Source of the DNA: Holosporaceae bacterium 'Namur'
GTDB taxonomy: Bacteria > Pseudomonadota > Alphaproteobacteria > Rickettsiales > Midichloriaceae
Reading direction: 5' to 3'
Assembly (NCBI GenBank): GCA_014116815.1
Contig: JACGYV010000001.1
Span: 1 to 64,000 of the forward strand
DNA length: 64,000 nucleotides
In this document: positions 36,252-46,290 of the stretch, piece after piece
Position numbering within the stretch: position 1 is the stretch's first letter
Layout: each line of letters starts with the position of its first letter
Notes under the pieces: generated by a model
What the model saw: only the letters and a program-made list of their open reading frames with translations
The model's database searches: none
Told to the model about the DNA's origin: nothing
Program-made: the position numbers and the translations under genes

Positions 36252-38843
36252 CTACCTTGTTCTTATAATATTCTTTACCATCTCCGCTTCCGGCACTTTT
36301 TCTATTGCTCCGCTTTTACTTAGCTCTTTAACTAATCTTGCCGGGTGAACTTTACCTAAATCCTCATATTCATGAAACGGCATTTTAAGCAAACCTCCTT
36401 TAGGCATTTGAAAAGTGGGATCCTCTTTTTTAATTTTATTTGCTAATTGGTTTTCCAGTTCCACTAAACATAGTACGGTCATCTTAGCTGCGAATTCCGA
36501 GCAAATTATATAATCTCCGTTTTGATCTTTTATCTTTTGCCCTATATGCTCTTTTTTTTCCAAAACCCCTTTAGCCCAATCCTTTATATTTTGTTTTCCT
36601 CTATGACCTAATCCTGACGGGACTGCATCACCTGCAAATGCTCTAACACCTCTTTTATAATCAAACGGCATTTCTTCGTTCTCATTTCCTAATAAGCCAT
36701 GCAAATCCGTTGATATTTTTACATACATTTCTTGTAATTTTTCTTTTAAAACTTCTTCATTTCCTGCATTAAGGACAGTTTTTAATTTCCCTTGCAAAAA
36801 ATTATTCTTTATCAACTTATCCGGAAATACTCTGAATTTTTCTGCTAAAACTTCCGACATTTTTACTTTCTCTTTTGAATATATTGCATCAACGTGGGAG
36901 ACAACAACTTCATTATTCTTTTTCCTATCTGCCACAGCTGCATGTAAATAAGAGCTCATAAAATCTCTTACCCTATCTTTAAAATCCGGAGTATTAAGAT
37001 AATATTCTCTTACGCGCTTAGCTACATCCATAACCAAATCCCCCGGTTTATGCGAAGTATTCTTCTCAAATTCCTGCTCTAACTTGGTTATTATGCTTGC
37101 TTTATCGTGAACCTCAAGAAATTTTAATGTTTCTTCGAAAGGTGGTTTATTATCAAGATCTTTTATTAATTTAATAATATTTTTAATTTCTAAGAATTTT
37201 TTTAACTTCCCCATTTCGGCAAGAGTAATTTTCTCTTTATCATTAAATTTGTGATCTCTGCTTTGTTCAATCTTTGTTAAAATGTTTTCAATTTTGGTTA
37301 TACTATGAACTATGCTTTCCATACCTTGTGTTTTATATGAAAAGGAGCGAATTCGGTTGATTTCTCGTCCGTATTGCGTAGCAAAATCTGATTTTGATTT
37401 TAGCACATTAGTTAATCTGGAATTAAATTCCTTATTATCTTGTGCATAATGGAGAAAGCCTTCAACAAATCTTTTGTCCTGCTCGGAAATATAGATATCT
37501 TTCCAATATTTAGATGTTTCATTCTCTTCCGGGAGCCTTTCTCCTCTCAAATATGAAATTTGAGATAATAACTCAAAACCTTTTTTCTCATATGCGGTAA
37601 GGTTATTTTTTGGCTTACGCTTTTTAGTATTATCTTTTTCCAATGTTGTATTAAGTTTTTTCTGTGTGTTTTCTAATAGCTGTTTGTATTCCTCAATTTT
37701 AGCACTTTCCAGAGCAGTATGTCCTCTACTGTTTTCGAGCTTTTTATTATATGTTATTAAACCTTTTAAAGTTTCTTCTAACAAATGCTCTCTTCCCGGC
37801 TTATCTTTATAATATTCCGCTTGCTGCTCCAGAGAATTCCTTCTCTCTTCAATGACGGATGTAAAGTTTTTGTTATATTTCTCATATGTGTTTTCTGATT
37901 TATTAAACCACCGTTTTGCTTCCGACATTATCTTCCCTGCTGCTGTCTTATCTCTTACATTTATATCGATAAACGCCATGTTTAAAAGATGGGGAGGAAC
38001 CAACCATTCGAATATTTCGCCTAATTCTCCGGCCTTTATAGCTCTTTCCTTACCGAAAGTACTATTTATAAACTTAATAGCTGCCGATACTTGGATATTA
38101 TTAAAGTCCATTAATGTTCTATCAATTAAATCTTGGCTTAATCCAAGTTGTTTTGTGGCTTTCAATAATATTCTTTCATATATAACTCTATTCAATTCCG
38201 ACGGAGAGAGTAATAACTCACCATTTTCCCCTTTAAATCCGGCATCCTTTCCAATCTCCTCTCTTAATTTAAGAATCATGTCAGAAATATTACTTTTAAA
38301 ATCACTTTCAATATCTTCAGATTTACGTCTCGGCGGGATTCTAAGCAGTTTCCTTATAAAGCTGGTGTTTTCAGGATATTTGATTTTATATATCAAATCT
38401 CTTTCTATTAAATCATCCGCTTTTTTATATACATTTCTTAAGGTTTGCTTTTCTTGGTATAGTTCAAACTTTTTCCGGTAACTATCAATCTTAAAATCTT
38501 TAATTTCGGTTACGGCAACTGCATCTTTAAGACTACACTCTTTACCAGCTGAGGTTTTTTCATATATCTTAAATAATCCTTTTATACCTTCATATTCCTG
38601 AGAATTATCATATTTTATTTTTCCATTCGCATCTGTAAAATACTGATATAAAAGTTCTATAATTTTATAAGAATTTGTAATATGTTTAACATCAGACTTT
38701 ATGAATTTATTAAATGCATTGATATATGCTTCAGGCAATATTAAACTGTCTGTATCATGATAGTTTTTATTAAGGTAACTTTGTAAACCTTGAAAATTAC
38801 CTTCTTCTATGAATTTTAATATTTTATCTTGATTTAAAGCCAT
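36252..38843 (-). CDS. Large protein of unknown function, candidate effector with possible cysteine-hydrolase C-terminus
   Basis: An 863-residue hydrophilic, Lys/Glu-rich, mostly helical protein with no signal peptide or membrane segment. Residues about 1-60 look like ankyrin-style helix pairs (FIEEGNFQGLQSYL), and HTALESAKIEEYKQLLE near residue 380 resembles another. Long stretches between about 300 and 640 have coiled-coil character. The C-terminal 150 residues hold GLGHRGKQNIKDW and then DYIICSEFAAKMTVLCLVEL with HPARL after it; the 'CSE' plus upstream His arrangement resembles permuted papain-like hydrolases of the YiiX/NlpC-P60 type. That fold call is inference. It stands alone between thrS and a small hypothetical gene, and looks like a secreted host-interaction protein. 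Confidence 0.6.
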   Translation of the reverse strand: MALNQDKILKFIEEGNFQGLQSYLNKNYHDTDSLILPEAYINAFNKFIKSDVKHITNSYKIIELLYQYFTDANGKIKYDNSQEYEGIKGLFKIYEKTSAGKECSLKDAVAVTEIKDFKIDSYRKKFELYQEKQTLRNVYKKADDLIERDLIYKIKYPENTSFIRKLLRIPPRRKSEDIESDFKSNISDMILKLREEIGKDAGFKGENGELLLSPSELNRVIYERILLKATKQLGLSQDLIDRTLMDFNNIQVSAAIKFINSTFGKERAIKAGELGEIFEWLVPPHLLNMAFIDINVRDKTAAGKIMSEAKRWFNKSENTYEKYNKNFTSVIEERRNSLEQQAEYYKDKPGREHLLEETLKGLITYNKKLENSRGHTALESAKIEEYKQLLENTQKKLNTTLEKDNTKKRKPKNNLTAYEKKGFELLSQISYLRGERLPEENETSKYWKDIYISEQDKRFVEGFLHYAQDNKEFNSRLTNVLKSKSDFATQYGREINRIRSFSYKTQGMESIVHSITKIENILTKIEQSRDHKFNDKEKITLAEMGKLKKFLEIKNIIKLIKDLDNKPPFEETLKFLEVHDKASIITKLEQEFEKNTSHKPGDLVMDVAKRVREYYLNTPDFKDRVRDFMSSYLHAAVADRKKNNEVVVSHVDAIYSKEKVKMSEVLAEKFRVFPDKLIKNNFLQGKLKTVLNAGNEEVLKEKLQEMYVKISTDLHGLLGNENEEMPFDYKRGVRAFAGDAVPSGLGHRGKQNIKDWAKGVLEKKEHIGQKIKDQNGDYIICSEFAAKMTVLCLVELENQLANKIKKEDPTFQMPKGGLLKMPFHEYEDLGKVHPARLVKELSKSGAIEKVPEAEMVKNIIRTR

Positions 38844-38967
38844 AACCCTTTTCCTTATCTAAGCTACTAACTTTAAATCTAGCAAAAAATGATTAACAAA
38901 AGGTAAACGGCAAAGCCTAATAAGAACTTTTTATAATAAATTTTAATTTTATGGGTAAATCATAAAT

Positions 38968-39351
38968 TCAAACAAAAGTAGTCGATGCAATCTTCAATTC
39001 TTCACCGACGAGCACTAAGACAAATAAACACTTAATAACCACTACATCCGACGCATCTTTTAAATAATGGCTCCAATCAACTTCCGCCATTAACATATTG
39101 TTAGTTATAAAATGCACTCTCATGATTTCAATGGAATTTTCGTCCGTTTGTTCAATACTTAGCTGCTCGGTTAATTCCTCTTTTAAGTAACTTTGTAAAT
39201 CTCCGGGAGCTTTAAATTCTTTAATTTGCTTATTTAATATATTAAATATAAAGGTATTCGGAAGGTAATGCATGTTACAAAGAGCTGTAGCATTTGATTC
39301 CCGAAAGGACTTAGAATAAAAAGAAAAAAAATCTAAAACTTTTTGTTGCAT
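38968..39351 (-). CDS. Small hypothetical protein, possible NTF2-like fold
   Basis: A 127-residue protein starting MQQKVLDFFSFYSKSFRESN from ATG 39351. An upstream in-frame ATG at 39411 would add 20 residues and cannot be excluded; neither start has a good ribosome site. The N-terminal helix DFFSFYSKSF, the strand THFIT/ HFITNNMLMAEVDWSHYL and VIKCLFVLVLVGEELKIAS resemble SnoaL/NTF2-like cone-shaped proteins that bind small ligands. I do not recognise a specific family. No partner gene is obvious. Confidence 0.5.
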   Translation of the reverse strand: MQQKVLDFFSFYSKSFRESNATALCNMHYLPNTFIFNILNKQIKEFKAPGDLQSYLKEELTEQLSIEQTDENSIEIMRVHFITNNMLMAEVDWSHYLKDASDVVVIKCLFVLVLVGEELKIASTTFV

Positions 39352-39550
39352 AATCTTATTTAACCCAAAAGCTATAATTACTACCTTAAGTTGAAGATGA
39401 TTAAATCGCAATATGATTTAGGGGTACATAATACAACTTTAAGTATAAATTATTGGGTAAAATTAACTTTTTATTAACTTTTCACAAATACGCTTGAAAA
39501 CTAACACAATATTTTTTAACGTTTATAAATAAATATTTTACAGAAAAACA

Positions 39551-40156
39551 TTAAAATAGAAAAAGTGAAAGCTCATAAGTAAGACTATTAATATCATTAT
39601 CTTCAATCAAAGGGTTGGGGAAGGGGGAAGATTTTAATAATAACTGCTTAATAAAATTATTTATTACTTTTTCATGTATAGTTAATATTTTATATCCGAT
39701 CAAATTTCCTGCTTTATCAATTTTTATTCTTATATCCACTTTTTCATCAGGAGGGATATTTTCAGGTAAATTAATAAGGTTATTATGAATATGTGCCGAA
39801 AGAATTATACCATAAGAATTTTTAGAATTTATTTTTCCCCGCTGTTCTACACTCTCTTTATTTGCGCTGTTTCGCAATGGTTTTTCTATTAAAATATTTC
39901 CTGTTTCTTTTATAATGGACAACGCTTGATGGGCTCTCAGTTCTTGTTGAGAATTGTTGCTCTCTCCGGTTTTAATATCCGACCCCACTAAATTAATATT
40001 TATAACGGATACGCTATTTCTCAGAGGTTGGGTTTTTTCAATAAATAGCTGATTATATAATATAAAACATAAAACTATAAAAATATGTAAAAGCAATGAA
40101 ATAGAAAGGCTCAGTATAGCGAATTGATCAATATATATACCCTTCCTATTTTGCAC
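39551..40156 (-). CDS. TonB/TolA-like periplasm-spanning protein
   Basis: A 201-residue protein with one N-terminal membrane segment (LSISLLLHIFIVLCFILYN, about residues 15-33), a polar linker, and a C-terminal domain with VDIRIKIDKAGNLIGYKI followed by IKQLLLKSSPFPNP. This is the TonB/TolA C-terminal pattern (strand, Gly, strand, helix, 'a..sPFP.pP'). In Rickettsiales such proteins often serve the Tol-Pal role in outer membrane constriction. It follows ftsW by 3 nt, which supports a division link. ExbB/D or TolQ/R are not in the window. Confidence 0.65.
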   Translation of the reverse strand: MQNRKGIYIDQFAILSLSISLLLHIFIVLCFILYNQLFIEKTQPLRNSVSVININLVGSDIKTGESNNSQQELRAHQALSIIKETGNILIEKPLRNSANKESVEQRGKINSKNSYGIILSAHIHNNLINLPENIPPDEKVDIRIKIDKAGNLIGYKILTIHEKVINNFIKQLLLKSSPFPNPLIEDNDINSLTYELSLFLF

Positions 40157-40159
40157 TTT

Positions 40160-41287
40160 TTACTCTTTTTTTAATCCCAGCAGTGAACCGTAACGTTTCT
40201 TAGTTAAACTTAGAGATATTCCTATAATTATGGCAAAAGAAAGCACTGATGAACCCCCGTAACTGATAAACGGCAGCGTCATTCCCTTGGTCGGGAATAA
40301 ATGCAGTGTAACACCTATATTAAAAATAGACTGTAAAGCAAAATACATTAATAATCCTACAGTGGAATATATATAAAACAAATTATTATCTTTTATAATT
40401 TTAAGGAACCCGCGCAATACAATCAGAAAAAACAATAAAATTATTACCGAAGTGAATATAGCCCCTAATTCTTCTCCTGAAACCGCAAAAATAAAATCAG
40501 TATGCGAGTCCGGTAGAACATTCTTTATCGTTCCCTCTCCGGGTCCTTTACCGAACAACCCTCCGTTCAGGTAAGCTTCTAATGATTTCTCCACCTGATA
40601 ATTCTCATTTTCTTTCGGGTTTAAAAAACTATCTATTCTACGTGCAACATGAGGCAAAAACAGATAAGCACCGAATGCTCCGAAAATTGTAAGCCCTCCC
40701 GTTACTATTATCCAAACGATCGGAAGCCCGGCAATAAAAAATTGAGTAGCCGTTACAGCCGTGATTGAAATAGTCATTCCGATATCAGGTTGCAATATTA
40801 AAAGAATAGCAATCACCAGATAGAGGAATGAACAAATGGTAAAGCCCGGTAGATTGGATGCAGTATAGCGCTCGGATAGTATTAAGCCGGTTATTACTGC
40901 AAAAAACGGTTTTATAAACTCTGAAGGCTGCAAGGAAAACCCTTGGATTGTTACCCATCTCTTCGCACCTTTAGCTTCATCTCCGACGAATAATACCGCT
41001 ACCATTAAAGCAAGGAATAATAAGAAACCGAAGAGTGAAAATCTTTTTATAGTTTTTTCCGAGAAAGTCGAGATTAATAATATTAAGCTAACTGCCAGCA
41101 ATAAAAAAATAAACTGTCTTTTTACAAAATAAAACGAGCTTAACCCCAATCTCTCGGCCACAGCCGGACTTGCAGTAGTAATTAGCACAGCACCGATGGA
41201 AATTACCATCAGTACGAATATAAGAAAGACCGAGTCAATTGCCCACCACCATCTTTTAAAAAAACCACTTCCCCTTCGTTCAACCAT
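40160..41287 (-). CDS. ftsW: Septal peptidoglycan polymerase FtsW (SEDS family)
   Basis: A 375-residue SEDS protein with about ten membrane segments that polymerises lipid II at the division site. TTASPAVAERLGLSSFYFVK near residue 37 is typical of alphaproteobacterial FtsW. LQPSEFIKPFF, LQPDIGMT and GGLFGKGPGEG are conserved, and the C-terminal block TLPFISYGGSSVLSF ends the family signature. RodA is the alternative but lacks the N-terminal 'SASP.VA' block. It is upstream of the TonB-like gene and separated from mraY-murD by a carboxylesterase gene. Confidence 0.9.
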   Translation of the reverse strand: MVERRGSGFFKRWWWAIDSVFLIFVLMVISIGAVLITTASPAVAERLGLSSFYFVKRQFIFLLLAVSLILLISTFSEKTIKRFSLFGFLLFLALMVAVLFVGDEAKGAKRWVTIQGFSLQPSEFIKPFFAVITGLILSERYTASNLPGFTICSFLYLVIAILLILQPDIGMTISITAVTATQFFIAGLPIVWIIVTGGLTIFGAFGAYLFLPHVARRIDSFLNPKENENYQVEKSLEAYLNGGLFGKGPGEGTIKNVLPDSHTDFIFAVSGEELGAIFTSVIILLFFLIVLRGFLKIIKDNNLFYIYSTVGLLMYFALQSIFNIGVTLHLFPTKGMTLPFISYGGSSVLSFAIIIGISLSLTKKRYGSLLGLKKE

Positions 41288-41305
41288 ATTCTTTTATTTA
41301 TAACC

Positions 41306-41956
41306 CTATTTTGAAAATATATCTTGTAGGAACCTGCCGCCGCTTATAATACCTTCCATATCAATCCCATGGCCAAGCTTTTGCCTAAGTAAAGTTTTAC
41401 ACTCTACATTTAAATCATTTAGCGTATGCTGAGCTAAGGTCATCATAGAGGCGGGTAATACTTGATCTTCCGCTCCATGTACTAACATAACACTCGGACT
41501 GGATTTTATTTCATTTTTTAATAAATGCGGGCTGAGTAGCATTCCTGAATAACCCAGTACTGCTCTCACCGGTGTTTCCCGTCTTAATGCAGTATGCAAA
41601 GACATCATAGTTCCTTGTGAAAACCCTAATAACACAACCTGAGAAGGAGTAAGTTTAAATTTAGCAGCCTGTTTATCTATAAAGCTGTTCAAGATTTTTT
41701 CCGCTGCTCTTGCACCCTTAATCATAAACTCATCGTCACGTTGAGTTAAACTAAACCACTGGAAAGCAGCCCCGCCTCCTTCAAAAAGATGGGGTGCATT
41801 CGGCGAGATAAAATGTGCATGGGGTAAATATTCCGCAAGCTCAGGGGCAAGAGATATTAGATCGGAAGCATTGGATCCGTAACCATGCAGCATAATTACT
41901 AACTGCCCGGGAGTTGGACTTTTATTGCTTAAATATTCCAAGTATTCAAGGGTCAT
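41306..41956 (-). CDS. Phospholipase/carboxylesterase-family alpha/beta hydrolase
   Basis: A 216-residue serine hydrolase of the YpfH/carboxylesterase-2 family. The oxyanion block is LVIMLHGYGSNASDL, the nucleophile elbow is LLGFSQGTMMS, the acid lies in VMLVHGAEDQVLP and the catalytic histidine in KLGHGIDMEG. No signal peptide is visible, so it acts in the cytoplasm on short-chain esters or lysophospholipids. It precedes ftsW on the same strand with an 18-nt gap. Confidence 0.9.
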   Translation of the reverse strand: MTLEYLEYLSNKSPTPGQLVIMLHGYGSNASDLISLAPELAEYLPHAHFISPNAPHLFEGGGAAFQWFSLTQRDDEFMIKGARAAEKILNSFIDKQAAKFKLTPSQVVLLGFSQGTMMSLHTALRRETPVRAVLGYSGMLLSPHLLKNEIKSSPSVMLVHGAEDQVLPASMMTLAQHTLNDLNVECKTLLRQKLGHGIDMEGIISGGRFLQDIFSK

Positions 41957-42270
41957 CGCTCATTTACCATCTAATCATATTAGAATTTTATTAATATCCA
42001 GCATTTAAAACTTACTTATATTACTGATATTTCTATAAATAATATTTTTTCATTTTACGCCTCTGCAATAATATCAGTGTAAAAACTATAAAACAAACCT
42101 TTAAATAATATATTCTTAAGTTTATATACATACTTTCATATTGCTTTTTAAATCACTTTTGGCAATATTTTTTTATAAGCTTTTTACTGAATACATATTA
42201 ATATAATAGCTTTTTAAAGTAATTTTATTAGTATATTTAAACTTGATATTAATGATGGGATTTTTAAATA
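41957..42270. other. 314-bp divergent intergenic region
   Basis: Very A/T-rich spacer between the carboxylesterase and mraY. I see no RNA gene or conserved ORF. It should hold the promoters of both transcription units, but no -35/-10 pair stands out. Confidence 0.4.
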
Positions 42271-43359
42271 ATGCTTTATTATCTTGCAAATTTACTTATA
42301 AATTACTATCCCGTGTTAAATGTTTTTAAATATTTAACCTTTAGAAGCGGCGGAGCTATAGCTACAGCTTTATTAGTAAGTTTTTTATTAGGTAATAAAA
42401 TTATAAACCGGCTGAAATCTATACAGGAAGGCGGCCAACCGATTCGAACCGATGGCCCGGAATCACATCTGATTACCAAAAAAGGAACGCCCACTATGGG
42501 TGGGGTTCTAATTATTTTAAGTATTACTTTTTCAGTTTTATTATGGGCTGATCTTAGCAATTCTTATATTTGGGTAACGTTGTTCATCACTATTTCTTAT
42601 GGAGTCCTTGGCTTTTTAGATGATTACCTCAAAATAAAACACAAAAATTCTAAGGGCGTATCGGGAAGGATAAAATTATTTTGTCAATTTAGTTTAGCAT
42701 TGATTGCAGGTATTATGGTTTCCTATATTGCTGAGCCTCAGCATGCGCGCTTGCTGGCTTTTCCATTTTTTAAGCATCTTGTTTCGGACTTAGGATGGTT
42801 CTACTTTGCCTTTATTGCGATTGTAATGACGGGAGCCTCTAATGCGGTAAATTTGACCGATGGATTGGATGGATTGGCAATCGGTCCGATAATGGTAGTT
42901 TCCGCATGTTTTGCACTTATCAGCTATTTAGCGGGGAACGTTAATTTTGCTAATTATCTCCAAATCCATTATATATCACACTCCGGTGAGCTTGCGGTAT
43001 TTTGTGCCGCAATGATAGGAGCAGGATTGGGGTTCTTATGGTATAATGCTCCTCCCGCTCAAGTATTCATGGGAGATGTAGGAAGCTTATCTTTGGGCGG
43101 AGCAATCGGGGTAATAAGTGTAATTACAAAACATGAGATAGTGCTATTTATTACGGGCGGGTTATTTGTTATTGAAGCTATCTCCGTAATTTTGCAAGTC
43201 GGCTCATTCAAACTTAGAGGTAAACGTATATTTAAAATGGCACCGATACATCACCATTATGAAAAATTAGGTTGGCCGGAAACAAAAATAGTTATGCGTT
43301 TTTGGATAATCTCTATAATTTTTGCTTTAATTGGCTTATCAACATTAAAACTTAGATAG
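42271..43359 (+). CDS. mraY: Phospho-N-acetylmuramoyl-pentapeptide transferase
   Basis: A 362-residue membrane enzyme that makes lipid I from UDP-MurNAc-pentapeptide and undecaprenyl phosphate. [12 protein letters not shown] is the first family block, GFLDDYLK holds the Asp pair that binds Mg2+, [15 protein letters not shown] is the second catalytic block, and the cytoplasmic [15 protein letters not shown] with three histidines ends the signature. About ten membrane segments are present. murD follows 4 nt later, preserving that part of the dcw cluster. Confidence 0.97.
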   Translation: MLYYLANLLINYYPVLNVFKYLTFRSGGAIATALLVSFLLGNKIINRLKSIQEGGQPIRTDGPESHLITKKGTPTMGGVLIILSITFSVLLWADLSNSYIWVTLFITISYGVLGFLDDYLKIKHKNSKGVSGRIKLFCQFSLALIAGIMVSYIAEPQHARLLAFPFFKHLVSDLGWFYFAFIAIVMTGASNAVNLTDGLDGLAIGPIMVVSACFALISYLAGNVNFANYLQIHYISHSGELAVFCAAMIGAGLGFLWYNAPPAQVFMGDVGSLSLGGAIGVISVITKHEIVLFITGGLFVIEAISVILQVGSFKLRGKRIFKMAPIHHHYEKLGWPETKIVMRFWIISIIFALIGLSTLKLR

Positions 43360-43363
43360 GGTT

Positions 43364-44770
43364 ATGATACCGATAAATAAATTCAGATATCAAGAGGTTA
43401 TAATTTTAGGGCTAGGTCGCTCAGGACTTCCGGTGTTACATTCATTACTTTGCGGAAAAGCCAAAGTGATTGCTATAGATGATAATTTGCAGCACGTGAA
43501 TATCGGCGGTTTAGCCGGAATGCTGCACCAACAGGCAATCTCTGAAAGAAATTTAATAGTTAATCCCGCTATTAACCAAATCAATTTTAAAAATATAAGT
43601 GCTGTTATTGCAAGCCCGGGAGTACCTTTAACTTTCCCTAAACCCCACCCGATAATTGAAAAAGCTAAGCAGCTGAATATACCGATCACTTCTGATATTG
43701 AATTATTATATGAGACTTGCACCAAGTCAAAATACATTGCAATAACCGGTACAAACGGTAAATCCACTACCACGGCGTTAATCGGCTATATTCTAAAATA
43801 TGCTAAGCAAGTTGTACAAGTAGGAGGCAATATCGGAGTTGGGGCATTGCAGTTAGAACCTCTGGACAGTGATGGAATATATGTACTGGAAACTTCTTCT
43901 TTTCAACTTGAGTTGTTAAATAAAGTTAAATTCGATATTGCTGTATTTCTCAACCTTACTCCTGATCATTTGGATCGCCATGGGGATTTCGATTCCTATA
44001 AAGCAGCTAAACTTAAAATATTTGAAAATCAAAAATCAGATGATTATGCGATTGTTTCAACAGATACGCTGGAAATGCGTAAAATATTTGATTACTTAGC
44101 TAAATACGGCAAACAAAAAATTGTTCCAATTTCAATACAAAAAATTACCGAGAATGGAGTAAGTATAATAGATAGTGTAATTTATGATAATATAACACCC
44201 GGAGTTCAAAAAGAATTTGAAATTAAAGAATTAAAAAGACTACCGGGAGAACATAATGCCCAAAATATTGCAGCAGCATATGCGGCGGCTAAAATTAACG
44301 GTGTTAAAGAGGAAATTATAGTAGAGGCAATAAAATCTTTTAACGGCTTGGAACATAGAATTGAGTTAGTACTTGAAAAAGGAGAACTTAAATTTATTAA
44401 TGACAGCAAAGGCACTAATACAGATGCCACCCAAAATGCTCTTAAAGCTTTTAATAATATTTACTGGATTGCCGGCGGGGTCTCTAAAGACCAAGGGATT
44501 GAATGTTTATCACATTTATTTACTAGGTTAAAACATGTATACTTAATAGGTGCGGCAGCTCCGAAATTTGCCGAGGTACTTAAAAAATATAATATACCTT
44601 ATACATGTGCCGGTACTTTGAAAAAGTCTTTAGAATTAATTAAAGAGAGCAATATTAATTCCGGAGTAGTGTTACTTTCTCCGGCTTGCGCTTCATTGGA
44701 TCAATGGAAAGATTATGAGCAAAGGGGTAATAGTTTTAAGGAAATGGTCAAGGAAATGTGGAATGACTAA
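43364..44770 (+). CDS. murD: UDP-N-acetylmuramoyl-alanine-D-glutamate ligase
   Basis: A 468-residue Mur ligase that adds D-glutamate to UDP-MurNAc-L-Ala. IILGLGRSGLPVLHSL opens the N-terminal UDP-binding domain, AITGTNGKSTTTALIG is the ATP-binding P-loop, NLTPDHLDRHG and GEHNAQNIAAAYAAA are central-domain motifs, and FINDSKGTNTDAT and LLSPACASLDQWKDYEQRG are the glutamate-domain motifs. It follows mraY by 4 nt; murG and ftsW, its usual followers, are absent here. Confidence 0.97.
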   Translation: MIPINKFRYQEVIILGLGRSGLPVLHSLLCGKAKVIAIDDNLQHVNIGGLAGMLHQQAISERNLIVNPAINQINFKNISAVIASPGVPLTFPKPHPIIEKAKQLNIPITSDIELLYETCTKSKYIAITGTNGKSTTTALIGYILKYAKQVVQVGGNIGVGALQLEPLDSDGIYVLETSSFQLELLNKVKFDIAVFLNLTPDHLDRHGDFDSYKAAKLKIFENQKSDDYAIVSTDTLEMRKIFDYLAKYGKQKIVPISIQKITENGVSIIDSVIYDNITPGVQKEFEIKELKRLPGEHNAQNIAAAYAAAKINGVKEEIIVEAIKSFNGLEHRIELVLEKGELKFINDSKGTNTDATQNALKAFNNIYWIAGGVSKDQGIECLSHLFTRLKHVYLIGAAAPKFAEVLKKYNIPYTCAGTLKKSLELIKESNINSGVVLLSPACASLDQWKDYEQRGNSFKEMVKEMWND

Positions 44771-44833
44771 AAACCGGTAGAACTATACTTAAGAATAGCT
44801 AATTCCTTCTTTGCAAATAGCTGCTATGCTCAT

Positions 44834-44848
44834 CGGTAATAATTACCG
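44834..44848. terminator. Candidate bidirectional hairpin after murD
   Basis: CGGTAAT and ATTACCG form a 7-bp inverted repeat with a 1-nt centre between the convergent ends of murD and the lipoprotein gene. Flanking A/T-rich sequence could supply a weak U-tract, but there is no uninterrupted run. Confidence 0.3.
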
Positions 44849-45604
44849 TTAATTCTTATTATTACAAATCGGTTTAAGGATATCAGATAAAATAAATCTT
44901 AACTTCTCAGCTTCCACTTTATCTCGTGAGTATAATTTATCAAAGGTAGAAGCATATAAACCTTGATTACTATAAATTATATTGCTCCATAAAACATTAC
45001 CGCTTAATGCATCAATAATCCCGATTAAAAGATAGGAGGTATCATCATTTTCCATGGCGGCACTTGAATTAGTAAGTACACTTATTATGAAATCACGAGC
45101 TCTGGCGCCGTTAGTTTTAACTGCTGCCTCATATTCTATAAAAAGTAATAAATTACTATCATTTTTTTTCCCGAAAACAATTGCAGGTATACCTAAGTTT
45201 TCAGATATCGAGAATGCCTTTTCCTCTTCCCATAGAACACGTGCATAAAGCTTATCCTTTGCTGTATTAAAAGATTGCTGCAATCGTGCAAAATCTTCGG
45301 ATAATTGTTGTTCCCATATCTCTCTTCTATGTAACTTTTTAACTCTGAACCCTTTATCTTGAATAGCCTTTACCACTTCTTCCTTAATTATATTTTCAAG
45401 ATAATCTTCATAGTCATGCATGCGCTTTTTCTTACCTACCACATCAACCATATTAACTTCAACTTTAGGAGGTAGAACCACTACATCATTATACTCCTTA
45501 ATTTTACTTTCAAAATCCGGAGAATGACGCTCTTTTGTAACTTTTGCACAACCTGAAGCAGTTATAATCACTAAAATTAAAGGTAATATAAGTAAAAGAC
45601 GCAT
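44849..45604 (-). CDS. Predicted lipoprotein, CsgG/GNA1162-like
   Basis: A 251-residue lipoprotein. From ATG 45604 the signal peptide is MRLLLILPLILVI with lipobox TASGC (Cys at residue 19); an upstream TTG adds five residues and is less likely. The mature part (DVVVLPPKVEVNMVD, LENIIKEEVVKAIQDKGF, LLIGIIDALSGNVLWSN) resembles periplasmic-facing proteins of the CsgG/DUF799 type, which assemble at the outer membrane. The specific function is unknown. It sits 30 nt after another lipoprotein gene, probably in one operon. Confidence 0.7.
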   Translation of the reverse strand: MRLLLILPLILVIITASGCAKVTKERHSPDFESKIKEYNDVVVLPPKVEVNMVDVVGKKKRMHDYEDYLENIIKEEVVKAIQDKGFRVKKLHRREIWEQQLSEDFARLQQSFNTAKDKLYARVLWEEEKAFSISENLGIPAIVFGKKNDSNLLLFIEYEAAVKTNGARARDFIISVLTNSSAAMENDDTSYLLIGIIDALSGNVLWSNIIYSNQGLYASTFDKLYSRDKVEAEKLRFILSDILKPICNNKN

Positions 45605-45634
45605 ATCAAAAAATCTCAATATTATTTTAGTTAA

Positions 45635-46174
45635 TTATAGAGCCGGGGTAATTCGTGCACCGGAATTTGAAAAAATGACATACACCTTTTGACCTTCCTG
45701 AAGAAGAGGAACATTGCTCTGAACAACTGCAATTAATCCGCTGGTTGTTGCGGTGGAAATTGCATTTCTCATTGCAGAACTACCTTCATAGTAAACATTT
45801 TTAAGTTTAGATATATCAACTTTTACGATATATTCGCTGCCGTTAGCCTGGCTCAATTTATCCTGAATAAGCGCCCCGACTACCGCACCCGCAATTGCTA
45901 CACCGACTATAGCTGCACCCTGACCGGTACCGGCACCGATTCCCGCACCTGCAGCCGCACCCATAGCACCGCCTCCGGCTATACCTATAACATTATCCGA
46001 TAGCTTTTCCGAGCCTTTTATAACAACTGGACGCACCGAAGCAATCTGCCCCTCAAGGGTTAAATTTAACCTTGAATCACCGGTATATACATTACTTGAA
46101 AGATCAGGCGCACACCCGTTGAGCAAACTAACCAATGTAACAAATAGTACTGTTTTTAAAAATGTAGTTTTCAT
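45635..46174 (-). CDS. Glycine-zipper lipoprotein
   Basis: A 179-residue lipoprotein. From ATG 46174 the signal is MKTTFLKTVLFVTLVSLLNGC with Cys at residue 21. A Gly/Ala-rich segment follows (GIAGGGAMGAAAGAGIGAGT and a second one after it), the pattern of SlyB/17-kDa-antigen-type glycine zippers that insert into membranes. The C-terminal part is a short beta domain (KVYVIFSNSGARI). It is probably an outer membrane stress or envelope lipoprotein and is followed by the CsgG-like lipoprotein gene. Confidence 0.8.
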   Translation of the reverse strand: MKTTFLKTVLFVTLVSLLNGCAPDLSSNVYTGDSRLNLTLEGQIASVRPVVIKGSEKLSDNVIGIAGGGAMGAAAGAGIGAGTGQGAAIVGVAIAGAVVGALIQDKLSQANGSEYIVKVDISKLKNVYYEGSSAMRNAISTATTSGLIAVVQSNVPLLQEGQKVYVIFSNSGARITPAL

Positions 46175-46290
46175 ATCTATAACTATAAACAAAAAGTTTA
46201 AAATTGGTGTAAATTATATCTTATTTAATTACTTTTTTAATCAAATTTTATCAATTTCTATAAAAGCCTTACATTAAGTGGTCAACTTAC

